This document shows, in pieces, positions 1 to 7,777 of a DNA stretch of 64,000 bases. Below the pieces are notes generated by a model. The model made no database searches and was not told the origin of the DNA. It was given only the letters and a program-made list of their open reading frames with translations. The DNA is from a bacterium (GTDB taxonomy: Bacteria; Myxococcota_A; UBA9160; UBA4427): NCBI GenBank assembly GCA_024742285.1, contig JANSYR010000008.1:186001-250000 (forward strand). The letters run 5' to 3'. The position numbers and the translations under genes are program-made. How positions within the stretch are numbered: the first letter of the stretch is position 1; the number at the start of each line of letters is the position of its first letter.

Positions 1-882
1 GCGGAAGTGGTGGATCGGTGTGGTCCAACGAATCACCTCCTCGATGGCGACTGGCAACCCGCCCGGCTCGCGGCGGAGGCGCGCCCATTGGTCCGGATGC
101 TCCGTGAAGGCGAGCATGCCGCCCGAGATCGCTGCCTTGGTCGTCTCGATCCCGGCCGTGATCAACAGCATGAAGAAGGACGCGAAGGCGTCGGCGTCCA
201 TCGTGTAGCCCTCGATCTCCGCCTGGAGGATCTTCGTCGCGACGTCGTCGCGCGGCTCCCGGCTTCGCGCCCGGCCCAGCTCGAGCGCGTACGAACCCAT
301 CTCGAGGATGGCCTCGACGTTCTCGCGATTGCCGTCGTCGCCGCCGAGCTCGGGATCGTCGAACCCCTGGATCCGATGGGCGAGCTCTCCCAGCCGCGGC
401 CGATCGTCTTCGGGGACCCCCATCATCTCCGTGATGATCCGGAGGGGCAGCTGACTCGCGACGTCCTCGACGAAATCGCAACGCCCCTTCTCGAGCGCGC
501 GGTCGAGCACGCCTGCGAAACAGCGCCGGGCGAAGGGCTCGAGATCGAGGACCCGCCTCGGCGTCATGCCTCGGCTCACGAGGGCGCGGAGCCGGGTGTG
601 TCGGGGCGGATCGATCTCGAGCATCGTCCGCGCGCGGCCGCTCGTCTCGAACGACTCGTCGTAGATCATGATGCCGCGGCGTTCGGAGGAGAAGGTCTCC
701 GAGTCACTGCTGACCGCGAGCACGTCCGCGTGCCGGGTCAGGGCCCAGAACCCCGTGCCGTCGGCCTCTTCGTTCCAATGGATCGGATGGTGTCGGCGGA
801 GATGTCGGAAGACGTCGTGGGGCGTGCCGTGGGCGAAGAGCTCGACGTCGGCGAGATCGATCGACTCGAGGGACGGGTCCAT
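1..882 (-). CDS. Cytochrome P450, C-terminus missing at window edge
   Basis: A haem-thiolate monooxygenase of the soluble bacterial type, probably hydroxylating a hydrophobic substrate with electrons from a ferredoxin partner. The minus strand is open for 294 codons from ATG at 882 to the left edge. It shows the C-helix region DPPRHTRLR (about 91-99), the I-helix oxygen-binding motif AGIETT (243-248) and the ExxR motif E282-R285. The haem-binding Cys region lies beyond the window. An in-frame ATG at 924 is possible, but the protein beginning MDPSLESIDL matches the usual P450 N-terminus better. The steroid/alkane hydroxylase-like character is inference. A second, complete P450 lies at 54000. 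Confidence 0.9.
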   Translation of the reverse strand, partial: MDPSLESIDLADVELFAHGTPHDVFRHLRRHHPIHWNEEADGTGFWALTRHADVLAVSSDSETFSSERRGIMIYDESFETSGRARTMLEIDPPRHTRLRALVSRGMTPRRVLDLEPFARRCFAGVLDRALEKGRCDFVEDVASQLPLRIITEMMGVPEDDRPRLGELAHRIQGFDDPELGGDDGNRENVEAILEMGSYALELGRARSREPRDDVATKILQAEIEGYTMDADAFASFFMLLITAGIETTKAAISGGMLAFTEHPDQWARLRREPGGLPVAIEEVIRWTTPIHHFR

Positions 883-1227
883 CGAGGAATCTTGACGCGC
901 ACGACGGACGACGACCACTCCCATCGGGTCGGTCGATGATCCACGCGCGCTTCGCGTCCTCGGCGAAGTCAGGCGGGGTATTCGCTCGCCTCCTGGAGGA
1001 TCTCGAGGGGTCGCCGGACGGCGTGATCGATCTCGGCGAGCTCACGTTCGCCGACGACCGCCCGCACTCGCTGCTGGAGCGCGTCGTGCGTCTCCGCGCC
1101 CCTGCGCGACGGCGAGAAGAGCGAACGCAGCTGACGACGGGCTAGCGTTGCTCACGCGCAGACTCGCACTCCGACGCCGAACGCGATCTGCCGGCTCGCA
1201 TCCTTGCGGGCGAACGAGGAGAGACCG
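883..1227. other. Intergenic region with possible gene remnant
   Basis: This 345-bp gap separates the divergent P450 and Nudix genes. It must carry both promoters, but no clear -35/-10 pair is visible. The purine-rich GAGGAGAG just before 1228 is the Nudix ribosome-binding site. A possible coding remnant on the minus strand is listed separately. The plus-strand open frame at 936-1145 has no family resemblance and is probably chance. Confidence 0.4.
969..1151 (-). pseudogene. Possible remnant of a regulator (MarR-like C-terminus)
   Basis: A minus-strand frame of 60 sense codons, bounded by a TGA at 1152-1154 and ending with TGA at 969. It has no plausible start codon near its beginning. The translation (ARRQLRSLFS... 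through ETHDALQQRVRAVVG to EYPA) is amphipathic and helical, and resembles the C-terminal dimerisation helices of MarR-type regulators. It lies just upstream of the P450 on the same strand. It may be the tail of a decayed regulator, or simply a chance open frame in G+C-rich DNA. The family assignment is a guess from composition. Confidence 0.22.
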
Positions 1228-1947
1228 ATGGGTGACGAGGTGAAGGACTTCAACGAGCGGATCGCGGGTGGCAAGGGCGACGCCACCGTGATCATGCCCG
1301 CAGCGACCGTGATCCTATTGAGAGACACGGACGCCGGCCCGGAGACCCTCATGCTCAAGAAGAACTCGAAGATCGCGTTCGGCGGGATGTGGGTCTTTCC
1401 GGGTGGCCGGGTCGATGACGAAGACGCGCCGGGTGCTGCCGACGACGACCGGGCGCGCGCGGCCGCGGTGCGCGAAGCCAACGAGGAAGCCTCCCTCGAT
1501 CTCGACGCGCGCGAGCTCGTCTGGTTCTCCCATTGGACGCCGCCGCCCGTCGAGATCCGCCGCTACAGCACGTGGTTCTTCGCGGCGCGCGCAAGGCAGC
1601 ACGACGTCACGATCGACCAGGGAGAGATCACCGACAGCCAGTGGATCCGTCCGGCAGAGGCGATCGAGCGACACCGAAGCAACGAGATCCAGCTCGTCCC
1701 GCCGACGTTCGTGACGCTCCACTACCTGGCCCAGCACGATTCCGTCGATACGGCCCTCGGAAATCTCGTCCCCACCGCCGGTCCGCGCCACTACGTGACC
1801 CAGATGACCAAGGGGGACGACGGCATGGTGATCCTGTGGGAGGGCGATGCCGGCTACGAGACCCGCGACGCGTCCGTCGCAGGGGCTCGCCACCGCCTCA
1901 CGATGGGAAGCGGCGGCTTCGTCTTCGACGACTCGGGCGTCCGCTAG
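1228..1947 (+). CDS. Nudix hydrolase
   Basis: A 239-residue protein of the Nudix superfamily, which hydrolyses nucleoside diphosphates linked to another moiety, often CoA or NAD derivatives. FPGG occurs at 57-60 and the second half of the Nudix box, REANEEASL, at 82-90. The box is lengthened by an acidic insert (VDDEDAPGAADDDRA), as in the NUDT19-like branch, and its final Gly is replaced by Ser. ATG 1228 follows GAGGAGAG; an in-frame TTG at 1204 has no such site. It is a single gene with no operon partner. The substrate cannot be told from sequence; a CoA diphosphatase role is possible by analogy with NUDT19. Confidence 0.88.
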   Translation: MGDEVKDFNERIAGGKGDATVIMPAATVILLRDTDAGPETLMLKKNSKIAFGGMWVFPGGRVDDEDAPGAADDDRARAAAVREANEEASLDLDARELVWFSHWTPPPVEIRRYSTWFFAARARQHDVTIDQGEITDSQWIRPAEAIERHRSNEIQLVPPTFVTLHYLAQHDSVDTALGNLVPTAGPRHYVTQMTKGDDGMVILWEGDAGYETRDASVAGARHRLTMGSGGFVFDDSGVR

Positions 1948-2086
1948 CGGGACGCGGAGAGGCCCCGGCTCGCCTGGTCCGGCGCTTCGTGAATGCCGTA
2001 CAACGAAACGTGCGGAGGCGAAGTTCGAGCCGGGAGCGTATCGGAGATCGACGGGTCGCTCGCGCGGCCGGAGAATACGCCGCTTG

Positions 2087-2102
2087 TGTGAACTCCTTCA
2101 CA
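2087..2102. promoter_or_regulatory. CRP/FNR-type palindrome TGTGA-N6-TCACA
   Basis: The sequence TGTGAACTCCTTCACA is a perfect inverted repeat. It equals the core consensus of the E. coli CRP site (TGTGA, six bases, TCACA). Its centre lies about 71 bp before the ATG of the secreted protein at 2166, a distance compatible with activation. The 218-bp gap from 1948 holds no other recognisable element. Binding by a CRP/FNR-family protein is inference; no such regulator is in the window. Confidence 0.5.
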
Positions 2103-2165
2103 GAAGCGCGGCCGGAAGGAGGGTTCCCTCCGCTTCACCGCGCCCCGAGTGAAGGGAATCGATCG

Positions 2166-2603
2166 ATGACACGACAGAAGCGAATCGCGATCAGGGCCGT
2201 CCCGCTCGCTGCATTCGTCGCGCTCACGCTTGCCCCCCTGCCCGTCCTGGCGGAGTCCCCCCTCGCCCAATGGAAGGCCGGGCTCTCCGGCGCGCTGCTC
2301 ACGGCGTACTCGGGTTCGGTCATCAGCTCGAACAGCTCGCTCACCACCCTCCGCCTCTGCCGCAACGGCCGCTTTCAGCTCGACCGCGAGGGCAGCTGGA
2401 ACGCCGGCGGTGCAGCGATGGGCGCGAACCAGAGCCGCATCACCGGTCGCTGGGACGTGATCGAGTCCGGCGGGCAGATCATCGTCACGTACACGACCGA
2501 TGCGGGCGACCAGGGCGGCTATCCGGTCTGGCTCCGGAACGACGGCAAGGTGGATCTCGGCGGAGTCGCGTACGCGGCGCAGCGCGGCGGCGCGGGCTGC
2601 TGA
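2166..2603 (+). CDS. Small secreted protein of unknown function
   Basis: A 145-residue protein with a classical Sec signal peptide: basic n-region MTRQKR, hydrophobic core AVPLAAFVALTLAPLP, and an AxA-like cleavage site VLA/ES near residue 29. The mature part is about 116 residues. It is rich in Gly, Ser and Asn and has beta-strand character (ITGRWDVIESGGQIIVTYT), with one Cys near LRLCRNG and one as the last residue. Periplasmic or extracellular location is likely. The family is not recognised; the repeated turn-strand pattern resembles a small beta-barrel or lipocalin-like fold, but this is only an impression. ATG 2166 is the first start that gives the signal peptide. Confidence 0.7.
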   Translation: MTRQKRIAIRAVPLAAFVALTLAPLPVLAESPLAQWKAGLSGALLTAYSGSVISSNSSLTTLRLCRNGRFQLDREGSWNAGGAAMGANQSRITGRWDVIESGGQIIVTYTTDAGDQGGYPVWLRNDGKVDLGGVAYAAQRGGAGC

Positions 2604-2699
2604 TCGCGATCGCGGGCGGGCGGGCGCGACCGAGCGCTGGTCCGACCCCGACCGTCCGCGGGGCTCCTCGATCAGGATCGCCGCCTGTCCTCGACGAGC

Positions 2700-4514
2700 T
2701 CACTTCTCCAGCTCGAGTCCCCCGAGATCGCCCTTCGCGTTCCACTCGGCCAGGATCTGCTTGAAGCCGAAGTAGTCGCCCATCCCGCCGCCGTAGTTCG
2801 AAGCGAGGGGCGGGACGCCCGCCGGGTCGCCTTCGTTGTTGATTCGCGAGGGCGGGCAGAGCTCCATGATCGCGCTGGCGTCGATTCGCGTGTCGAGGAT
2901 CTTCTGGCACCAGTCGGCCTCGGCCGCCTCGCTGACGTCGAAGACGGCGAGATCCCGCTCCTCCATCGACGCCACGATCTCGGCCGCCTGCGCCGCGAAC
3001 GCGGTCGTCGCGAGCGTGAAGTTCGCCGTGACCACTGCCTGTTGGAAGGGACAGGGCGAGATGAACATGTTGGGGAAGCCCCGACTCATCATGCCGAACA
3101 GGCTTTTCGGACCGTCGGCCCACTTGTCGGCGATCTCGACGCCGTTCCGGCCGACGATGACGTGACCCGCGCGGCGATAGAAAGGCGTGACCTCCCCTTC
3201 GAAGCCCGTCGCGTAGACGATGCAATCGACGGCGAACTCCTCGTCGTTCGCCCACAGGGCGTACTCGGTGATCCGCTCGATCCCGCCCGGACAGTCGACG
3301 AGCTCCACGTTCGGCGCGTTGAAGGCCGGGTAGTACTCGTCGTGCCAGAGCGGGCGCTTGCAGATGTAGCGGTAGTAGGGCTTCAGGATCTCGGCCTTCG
3401 CCGGATCGCCGACGATCTCGTCGATCCGCTCCCGGTGTTCCTCCATGACCCCGAAGTCGAAGGCCTCCGCCGCCTGTGCGTACTCTTCGTCGGTCCAGGC
3501 GGGGTCCCGCGGCGGGAACTGAACCGGCCCGAAGTGGTGCGTCCAGCCGTCGTCGACCAGGTCCTCGTCGACGGGCATACCCTGCAGGATCGCCTGGAAG
3601 TTCTCCATGCGTTCCTGCTGCCACCCCGGCCGACGACTCTCCTTGAATGCGTCGTCGGTCGGTCGGTTGTCTCGAACGCCGATGGCCGAAGGCGTCCGCT
3701 GGAAGACGAAGAGCTTCTTCGCGCTGTCGGCCAGGTGGGGAACGCACTGGACCGCGCTCGCGCCGGTTCCGACGACCGCGACGGTCTTGTCGGCGAGCCC
3801 GGTGAGTCCTCCGTGCAGGTCGCCCCCGGTGTAGTCGTAGTCCCACCGCGCAGTATGGAACGACGTGCCCTCGAAGGAGTCCATTCCCGGGATCGCCGGC
3901 ACCTTCATCAGGTTGAGGATCCCGACGGCCATGACCACGTACCTGGCGCTCAGCTGGTCGTCGTGATCCGTGTGCAGGCGCCAACGCCGCGCCTCTTCGT
4001 CCCATTCGGTCCGCTCGACGCGCGTGTGGAAGAGCGCGTCGTCGACGAGGTCGTACTTGTCGGCGATCGCCTGGAAATGCCCGCGGATCTCGTCGCCGAA
4101 CGAATATCGATGCTTCGGGACGTAGTCCATGTCCTCCAGCAGCGGCAGGTAGATGTAGGACTCGATGTCGCACATCAGTCCCGGGTAGCGGTTCCAGTAC
4201 CAGGTCCCGCCGATCCCGCCGGCCTCGTCGATGATCCGGATGCTTCGCACACCGCGCTTGCGGAGCTCGACGCCGGCGAGAACGCCCGCCAATCCGCCGC
4301 CCACGATCAAGACCTCGACTTCGTCGGAGACGGCGTCGCGATCCTGGTACGGGGTGAAGGGGTCGCGTCGATAGCGCGCCGAGGCGGCGTCGCCTCGGAG
4401 GTCCCGAAGCGCGGACCGCCGCTCGACGCCGAGCCGCTTGTCTCGTTCCTCCCCGTACTTCTCGCGCATCGAATCCGCGTTGCGTTCGCTCGGTGCGCCA
4501 CCGCGCTCCATCAT
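2700..4514 (-). CDS. Flavin-containing monooxygenase, Baeyer-Villiger type
   Basis: A 604-residue FAD/NADPH enzyme of the class B monooxygenases, which insert one oxygen atom next to a ketone or oxygenate a soft heteroatom. It has the FAD Rossmann motif VGGGLAG (71-77), the GGTWYWNRYPG segment (102-112), the class fingerprint FxGxxxHxxxWD as FEGTSFHTARWD (214-225), and the NADPH motif GTGASA (249-254). ATG 4514 follows GGAGGGATCGAG. A longer frame to 4616 lacks a ribosome site and has junk composition. It shares the N-terminal REKYxxERDKRL signature with the paralogues at 50262 and 52106. The substrate is unknown. Confidence 0.93.
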   Translation of the reverse strand: MMERGGAPSERNADSMREKYGEERDKRLGVERRSALRDLRGDAASARYRRDPFTPYQDRDAVSDEVEVLIVGGGLAGVLAGVELRKRGVRSIRIIDEAGGIGGTWYWNRYPGLMCDIESYIYLPLLEDMDYVPKHRYSFGDEIRGHFQAIADKYDLVDDALFHTRVERTEWDEEARRWRLHTDHDDQLSARYVVMAVGILNLMKVPAIPGMDSFEGTSFHTARWDYDYTGGDLHGGLTGLADKTVAVVGTGASAVQCVPHLADSAKKLFVFQRTPSAIGVRDNRPTDDAFKESRRPGWQQERMENFQAILQGMPVDEDLVDDGWTHHFGPVQFPPRDPAWTDEEYAQAAEAFDFGVMEEHRERIDEIVGDPAKAEILKPYYRYICKRPLWHDEYYPAFNAPNVELVDCPGGIERITEYALWANDEEFAVDCIVYATGFEGEVTPFYRRAGHVIVGRNGVEIADKWADGPKSLFGMMSRGFPNMFISPCPFQQAVVTANFTLATTAFAAQAAEIVASMEERDLAVFDVSEAAEADWCQKILDTRIDASAIMELCPPSRINNEGDPAGVPPLASNYGGGMGDYFGFKQILAEWNAKGDLGGLELEK

Positions 4515-4715
4515 CTCGATCCCTCCAGAACTGCCGTCTCGTGATGCCGAAGGCGCCGACGCCCCTTCGCGGGGCAGCGGGCCGCCGAACGGCTCCTCGA
4601 ATCCCGATGCTATCAAGCGGCGGACGGGCCGCTCAACGCCGGCCGCGCTCTTCGACGAAGGCGACCGATCTGTCGCGGGAGGCAGGCAGCGTCCGAGCGT
4701 CGAAAGCGCCGCGAC

Positions 4716-5186
4716 TCAGCCGAGCTCCCACGGCTTCCGCTCGGTCTCGTCGATCGCGCCGAAGAGCTCCACCCGGTTCCCGTCCGGGTCGAGGACGAAG
4801 GCGAAGCGCGCGTTCGAGCCGGCGCTGGCCCCGATCGTGTTCTCGAGCATCGGAACGCCGAGCGCTCGCAGACGATCGAGCTCTGCGTCGAAGTCGGCGA
4901 CCCTGACCGAGAGGTGCGTGAACCCGACGCGATGAAACGCGCCCTTCCCTCCGCCCGACGGCGGCGGGTTCCGGATGTGGATCAGCTCGACCCGGAACCC
5001 GTCGAGCTCGACGAAGGCGAGCTCCATCGACAGGTCGTCGAGCTCGAGGAGTCGGCCGACCTCCGGATCGTCGATCCCCGTCATGTGGGCGACGCGATCG
5101 AAGCCGAGCACCTCACAGTAGAAATGGAGCGACGCCTCGAGATCGTGCACGCAGATCCCGTGGTGCGAGACGCCGGTGATCGGCAT
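4716..5186 (-). CDS. VOC-superfamily (glyoxalase/dioxygenase fold) protein
   Basis: A 156-residue vicinal-oxygen-chelate protein. Two beta-alpha-beta-beta-beta modules are visible. Likely metal ligands are His in SHHGICVHD near the start, Glu in the SMELAFVE strand, His in GFTHLSVRV and Glu in DPDGNRVELFG, the last being the conserved end of the fold. The metal site looks intact, so an enzyme (isomerase, lyase or epimerase) is more likely than a binding protein. ATG 5186 follows AAAGGAG. It is divergent from the SDR/TetR/Coq4-like operon across a shared AT-rich control region, so it may belong to the same pathway. Confidence 0.87.
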   Translation of the reverse strand: MPITGVSHHGICVHDLEASLHFYCEVLGFDRVAHMTGIDDPEVGRLLELDDLSMELAFVELDGFRVELIHIRNPPPSGGGKGAFHRVGFTHLSVRVADFDAELDRLRALGVPMLENTIGASAGSNARFAFVLDPDGNRVELFGAIDETERKPWELG

Positions 5187-5287
5187 CGAGACTCCTTTCG
5201 ATCGCCCCGAGGCGAGCCCCTGGGACGAACAGATCCCGGCGCCCTCCCCTCGGTGCGGATCCACGGGCCGGACCGGGCACGCGAAAT

Positions 5288-5319
5288 TGTGAATACACAC
5301 TAGCAGAATATAAATTCTG
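5288..5319. promoter_or_regulatory. Divergent control region with two palindromes
   Basis: The 178-bp gap between the VOC gene and the SDR operon contains the most AT-rich stretch of this part of the window (5283-5342). It carries TGTGaataCACA at 5288-5299 and the perfect 16-bp palindrome CAGAATataaATTCTG at 5304-5319. Both fit operators for a TetR-type dimer, and a tetR gene is the second gene of the operon (6237), so autoregulation of both directions is the simplest reading. The AT-rich core could supply -10 elements for both promoters. Which protein binds is inference. Confidence 0.55.
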
Positions 5320-5364
5320 ACATATCGTACTCGTCAATATGGAAGACAGGATTGGAGGAAGTTC

Positions 5365-6228
5365 GTGGCCCAGGGTGAGCTGAATGGACGCGTGGCCCTC
5401 GTGACCGGCGCGAGCCGCGGGATCGGACGCGGCATCGCCCGTCGCCTCGCCGCCGCCGGAGCCCACGTCTTCGTGAGCGCACGGAGTCTGAACCGCTCGA
5501 TCGACTACGAAGGCACCCTCGAAGAGACGGTCGACCTGATCCGGGCACGCGGAGGCGAAGCGACGGCGATCGGCGCGGATCTGTCGAATCCCGAAGAGCG
5601 CGATTCGTTGGTCGCGCGCGTCGTCGACGAGGCGGGTCGCCTCGACGTCCTGGTGAACAACGCCGGTCTCGCCCGCTTCTCGAAGATCGAGGACATGCCC
5701 GACGAGGTCCTCGAGGGCACATTCGATCACTATATCCGTGTTCCGGTCAAGCTCGCCCAGGCCGCGATCCCCGTCATGCGGGAGCGAGGCGCGGGGTGGA
5801 TCGTGAACGTCGGCTCGGCGACCGCCTTCCGACCCCTCAAGCCTTTCGACGTCTTCGCGACGGACGGCGGATCCCACATCTACGGCGCCATGAAGGCCGC
5901 CCTCAATCGACTGACACGCGGAATGGCCGCCGAGCTCGAGCGCGACAACATCGCCGTCAACCTCGTCGCGCCGAGCTCCGCGATCAGCACGCCGGGCGCC
6001 GACGGCTACATCGGGGACTCCCCCACCGAGCCGATGGACTACCTGACGGAGTGCGTCTACGAGATGACGCGACTCCCGGCGAAGGAGCGCACGGGCCTGC
6101 TCGCCTACAGCGTCCACTACGTGCTCGAGCGTGGACTGGCGTGCCACGACCTCGAAACGGGCGAGCCGCTTCCGGTTCCCGCGATGCCTTCGATCGCGCA
6201 TCCCGAGATTCCTGCGACCGCGGAGTAG
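5365..6228 (+). CDS. Short-chain dehydrogenase/reductase (SDR)
   Basis: A 287-residue NAD(P)-dependent oxidoreductase and first gene of a seven-gene operon. It has the cofactor motif TGASRGIGRG near residues 14-23, the structural NNAG motif (about 94-97), a catalytic Ser in GSAT and the YGAMK version of YxxxK. It starts with GTG at 5365, seven bases after TTGGAGGAAG. The C-terminal part (about 210-287) is longer and less typical than in minimal SDRs of 250 residues. It likely oxidises an alcohol or reduces a ketone on the operon's substrate; specificity is not visible. The TetR gene follows after an 8-bp gap. Confidence 0.9.
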   Translation: MAQGELNGRVALVTGASRGIGRGIARRLAAAGAHVFVSARSLNRSIDYEGTLEETVDLIRARGGEATAIGADLSNPEERDSLVARVVDEAGRLDVLVNNAGLARFSKIEDMPDEVLEGTFDHYIRVPVKLAQAAIPVMRERGAGWIVNVGSATAFRPLKPFDVFATDGGSHIYGAMKAALNRLTRGMAAELERDNIAVNLVAPSSAISTPGADGYIGDSPTEPMDYLTECVYEMTRLPAKERTGLLAYSVHYVLERGLACHDLETGEPLPVPAMPSIAHPEIPATAE

Positions 6229-6236
6229 GAGACGAC

Positions 6237-6893
6237 ATGCCGAGAGCGAAGACACCGGACGCGAAGACGCGCGCACGACAGGCGCGCGAGGCGGTCTACC
6301 GCGATGCGATCTGCGAGGCCGCCGAGGACTGCTTCGCCGCGCGGGGCATCGACGAGACGAAGGTCGAGGAGATCGCCGCAGAAGCGGGCCTGTCCCTCGC
6401 CACCCTCTACTCGGTCTTCAAGGGCGGCAAGAGCGAGATCGCGCGCACGGTTCACGACGTCCGTATGAGCGAGCTGGCGCGGTTCGGTCCGGACGCCGAG
6501 TCCAGCGGACACGCTCCGGAAGCGGCGCTGCGCGAGGCCTTTCACGGGGCGATCGACTTCCTGATGGCGCACCCGAGCTACCTGCGGATCCACCTCGCCG
6601 AAGGCCACGCGTGGGGCCTTCCGGACGCCGTCGGCGCGCGCTCGCAGGCGGATGCCCGCAGCTTTCGCGAAGGCGTCGGCGCGCTCGAACGCCTCGTCGA
6701 GCGGGGGATCGAGGACGGGACCTTCCGCGAGACGAGCGCTCGTCGCGCGGCCCGAACCCTCGTGATGATGCAGCAGGTCCATCTCGCCGACTGGATCGAA
6801 GACGGCGAGCGAGCGGATCCGGACGCGGTCTTCGTCGGATACTGGCGAGACGCAGCGGTGTATCTCGGACTCGAGAACGGCGAAGAAGCCTGA
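6237..6893 (+). CDS. TetR-family transcriptional regulator
   Basis: A 218-residue one-component repressor. The N-terminal DNA-binding domain is clear: helix AVYRDAICEAAEDCFAARG followed by helix-turn-helix KVEEIAAEAGLSLATLYSVF (about 42-61). The C-terminal ligand pocket is divergent, as usual for the family. ATG 6237 follows TAGGAGACG. It sits inside the catabolic operon, 8 bp after the SDR and 16 bp before the Coq4-like gene, so it probably senses a pathway intermediate and represses from the palindromes at 5288-5319. The effector is unknown. Confidence 0.9.
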   Translation: MPRAKTPDAKTRARQAREAVYRDAICEAAEDCFAARGIDETKVEEIAAEAGLSLATLYSVFKGGKSEIARTVHDVRMSELARFGPDAESSGHAPEAALREAFHGAIDFLMAHPSYLRIHLAEGHAWGLPDAVGARSQADARSFREGVGALERLVERGIEDGTFRETSARRAARTLVMMQQVHLADWIEDGERADPDAVFVGYWRDAAVYLGLENGEEA

Positions 6894-6909
6894 AGCGGAG
6901 AACCCCACC

Positions 6910-7746
6910 ATGGCCAAGCTCGAGATCAAGGGCGACGAGGACCTCTACTACAAGGAGGGGAAGGCGAACGCCTTCGGCACGACCAGTCTCCTCTCCAGCA
7001 ACTCGAAGTGGCTGAACAGCGCGGTCATGCGCGATCTCTTCGGCCAGGAGAGCCTCCGTCGCAACGGCCACGACATCGGCGTGCTCCAGCTCGTCCCGGA
7101 GGTGATGAACGAGTTCCACCGTCTCCTCGACGACGACGAAATCGAACGCATGATCCAGCGCGATCGCGCGGATCATCCCGACTTCGCCGCCCGGCTCGAC
7201 GAGCGGCGCCACTGTCTGCTCGACCTCGACACCGCGGACCGCTTCGCGGACGGAACCCTCGGCGCGCTGATCCGGGACTTCTACCGCGAGACCGGCTTCG
7301 CCCAGGTGCTCTCCTACAAGGACCTCGAGCCGGAGAACGACTACCAGTTCTACTCGATGCAGCGCACGATCGTCCACGACATCGAGCACCTCGTGACGGG
7401 ATTCGGGACCGACCCCGCCGGCGAATTCGGCATGATGTACCTCTACATCACGCTCAACTCGGCCTACTTCTCTCCCGAGTTCGCGGGCGTCCTCAACTTC
7501 AACCACGCCTACCTCTCGGGCACGTGGAAGATGCGCACGACGCTCTACTACCCCGACTGCACGATGGCCTTCATGGAGGCCACGCAGGCCGGGCTCGAGA
7601 TGGCGTCGAAGATGAAGCGCCCGCTCCCGATCGAGGACTGGCACCGACTCTTCGAGCTGCCGATCGACGACGTCCGGCGGGAGCTCGGCATCACGCCGGT
7701 CGATCCGGGGACCTGGGCGTGGACCGACGACGCATGGCGCGGCTAG
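6910..7746 (+). CDS. Coq4-like protein
   Basis: A 278-residue protein with the zinc-ligand signature of the Coq4 family, HDxxH-x11-E. It is seen here as H156-D157-I-E-H160 and E172, with exactly eleven residues in between. In eukaryotes Coq4 is needed for coenzyme Q synthesis and has been linked to oxidative decarboxylation at C1 of the quinone head group. Here it lies among dehydrogenases and a TetR gene, not with ubi genes, so a role on another ring substrate is plausible but unproven. ATG 6910 follows GCGGAGAACCCC. No signal peptide or membrane helix is obvious. Confidence 0.85.
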   Translation: MAKLEIKGDEDLYYKEGKANAFGTTSLLSSNSKWLNSAVMRDLFGQESLRRNGHDIGVLQLVPEVMNEFHRLLDDDEIERMIQRDRADHPDFAARLDERRHCLLDLDTADRFADGTLGALIRDFYRETGFAQVLSYKDLEPENDYQFYSMQRTIVHDIEHLVTGFGTDPAGEFGMMYLYITLNSAYFSPEFAGVLNFNHAYLSGTWKMRTTLYYPDCTMAFMEATQAGLEMASKMKRPLPIEDWHRLFELPIDDVRRELGITPVDPGTWAWTDDAWRG

Positions 7747-7777
7747 GGCACGACGCCCGACTCGCGAGGAGAAGCCG

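Noticed and set aside
7-939. 310-codon open frame on the plus strand at the left edge
   Set aside because: The minus strand encodes a clear P450 (AGIETT, ExxR). The plus frame has no recognisable feature.
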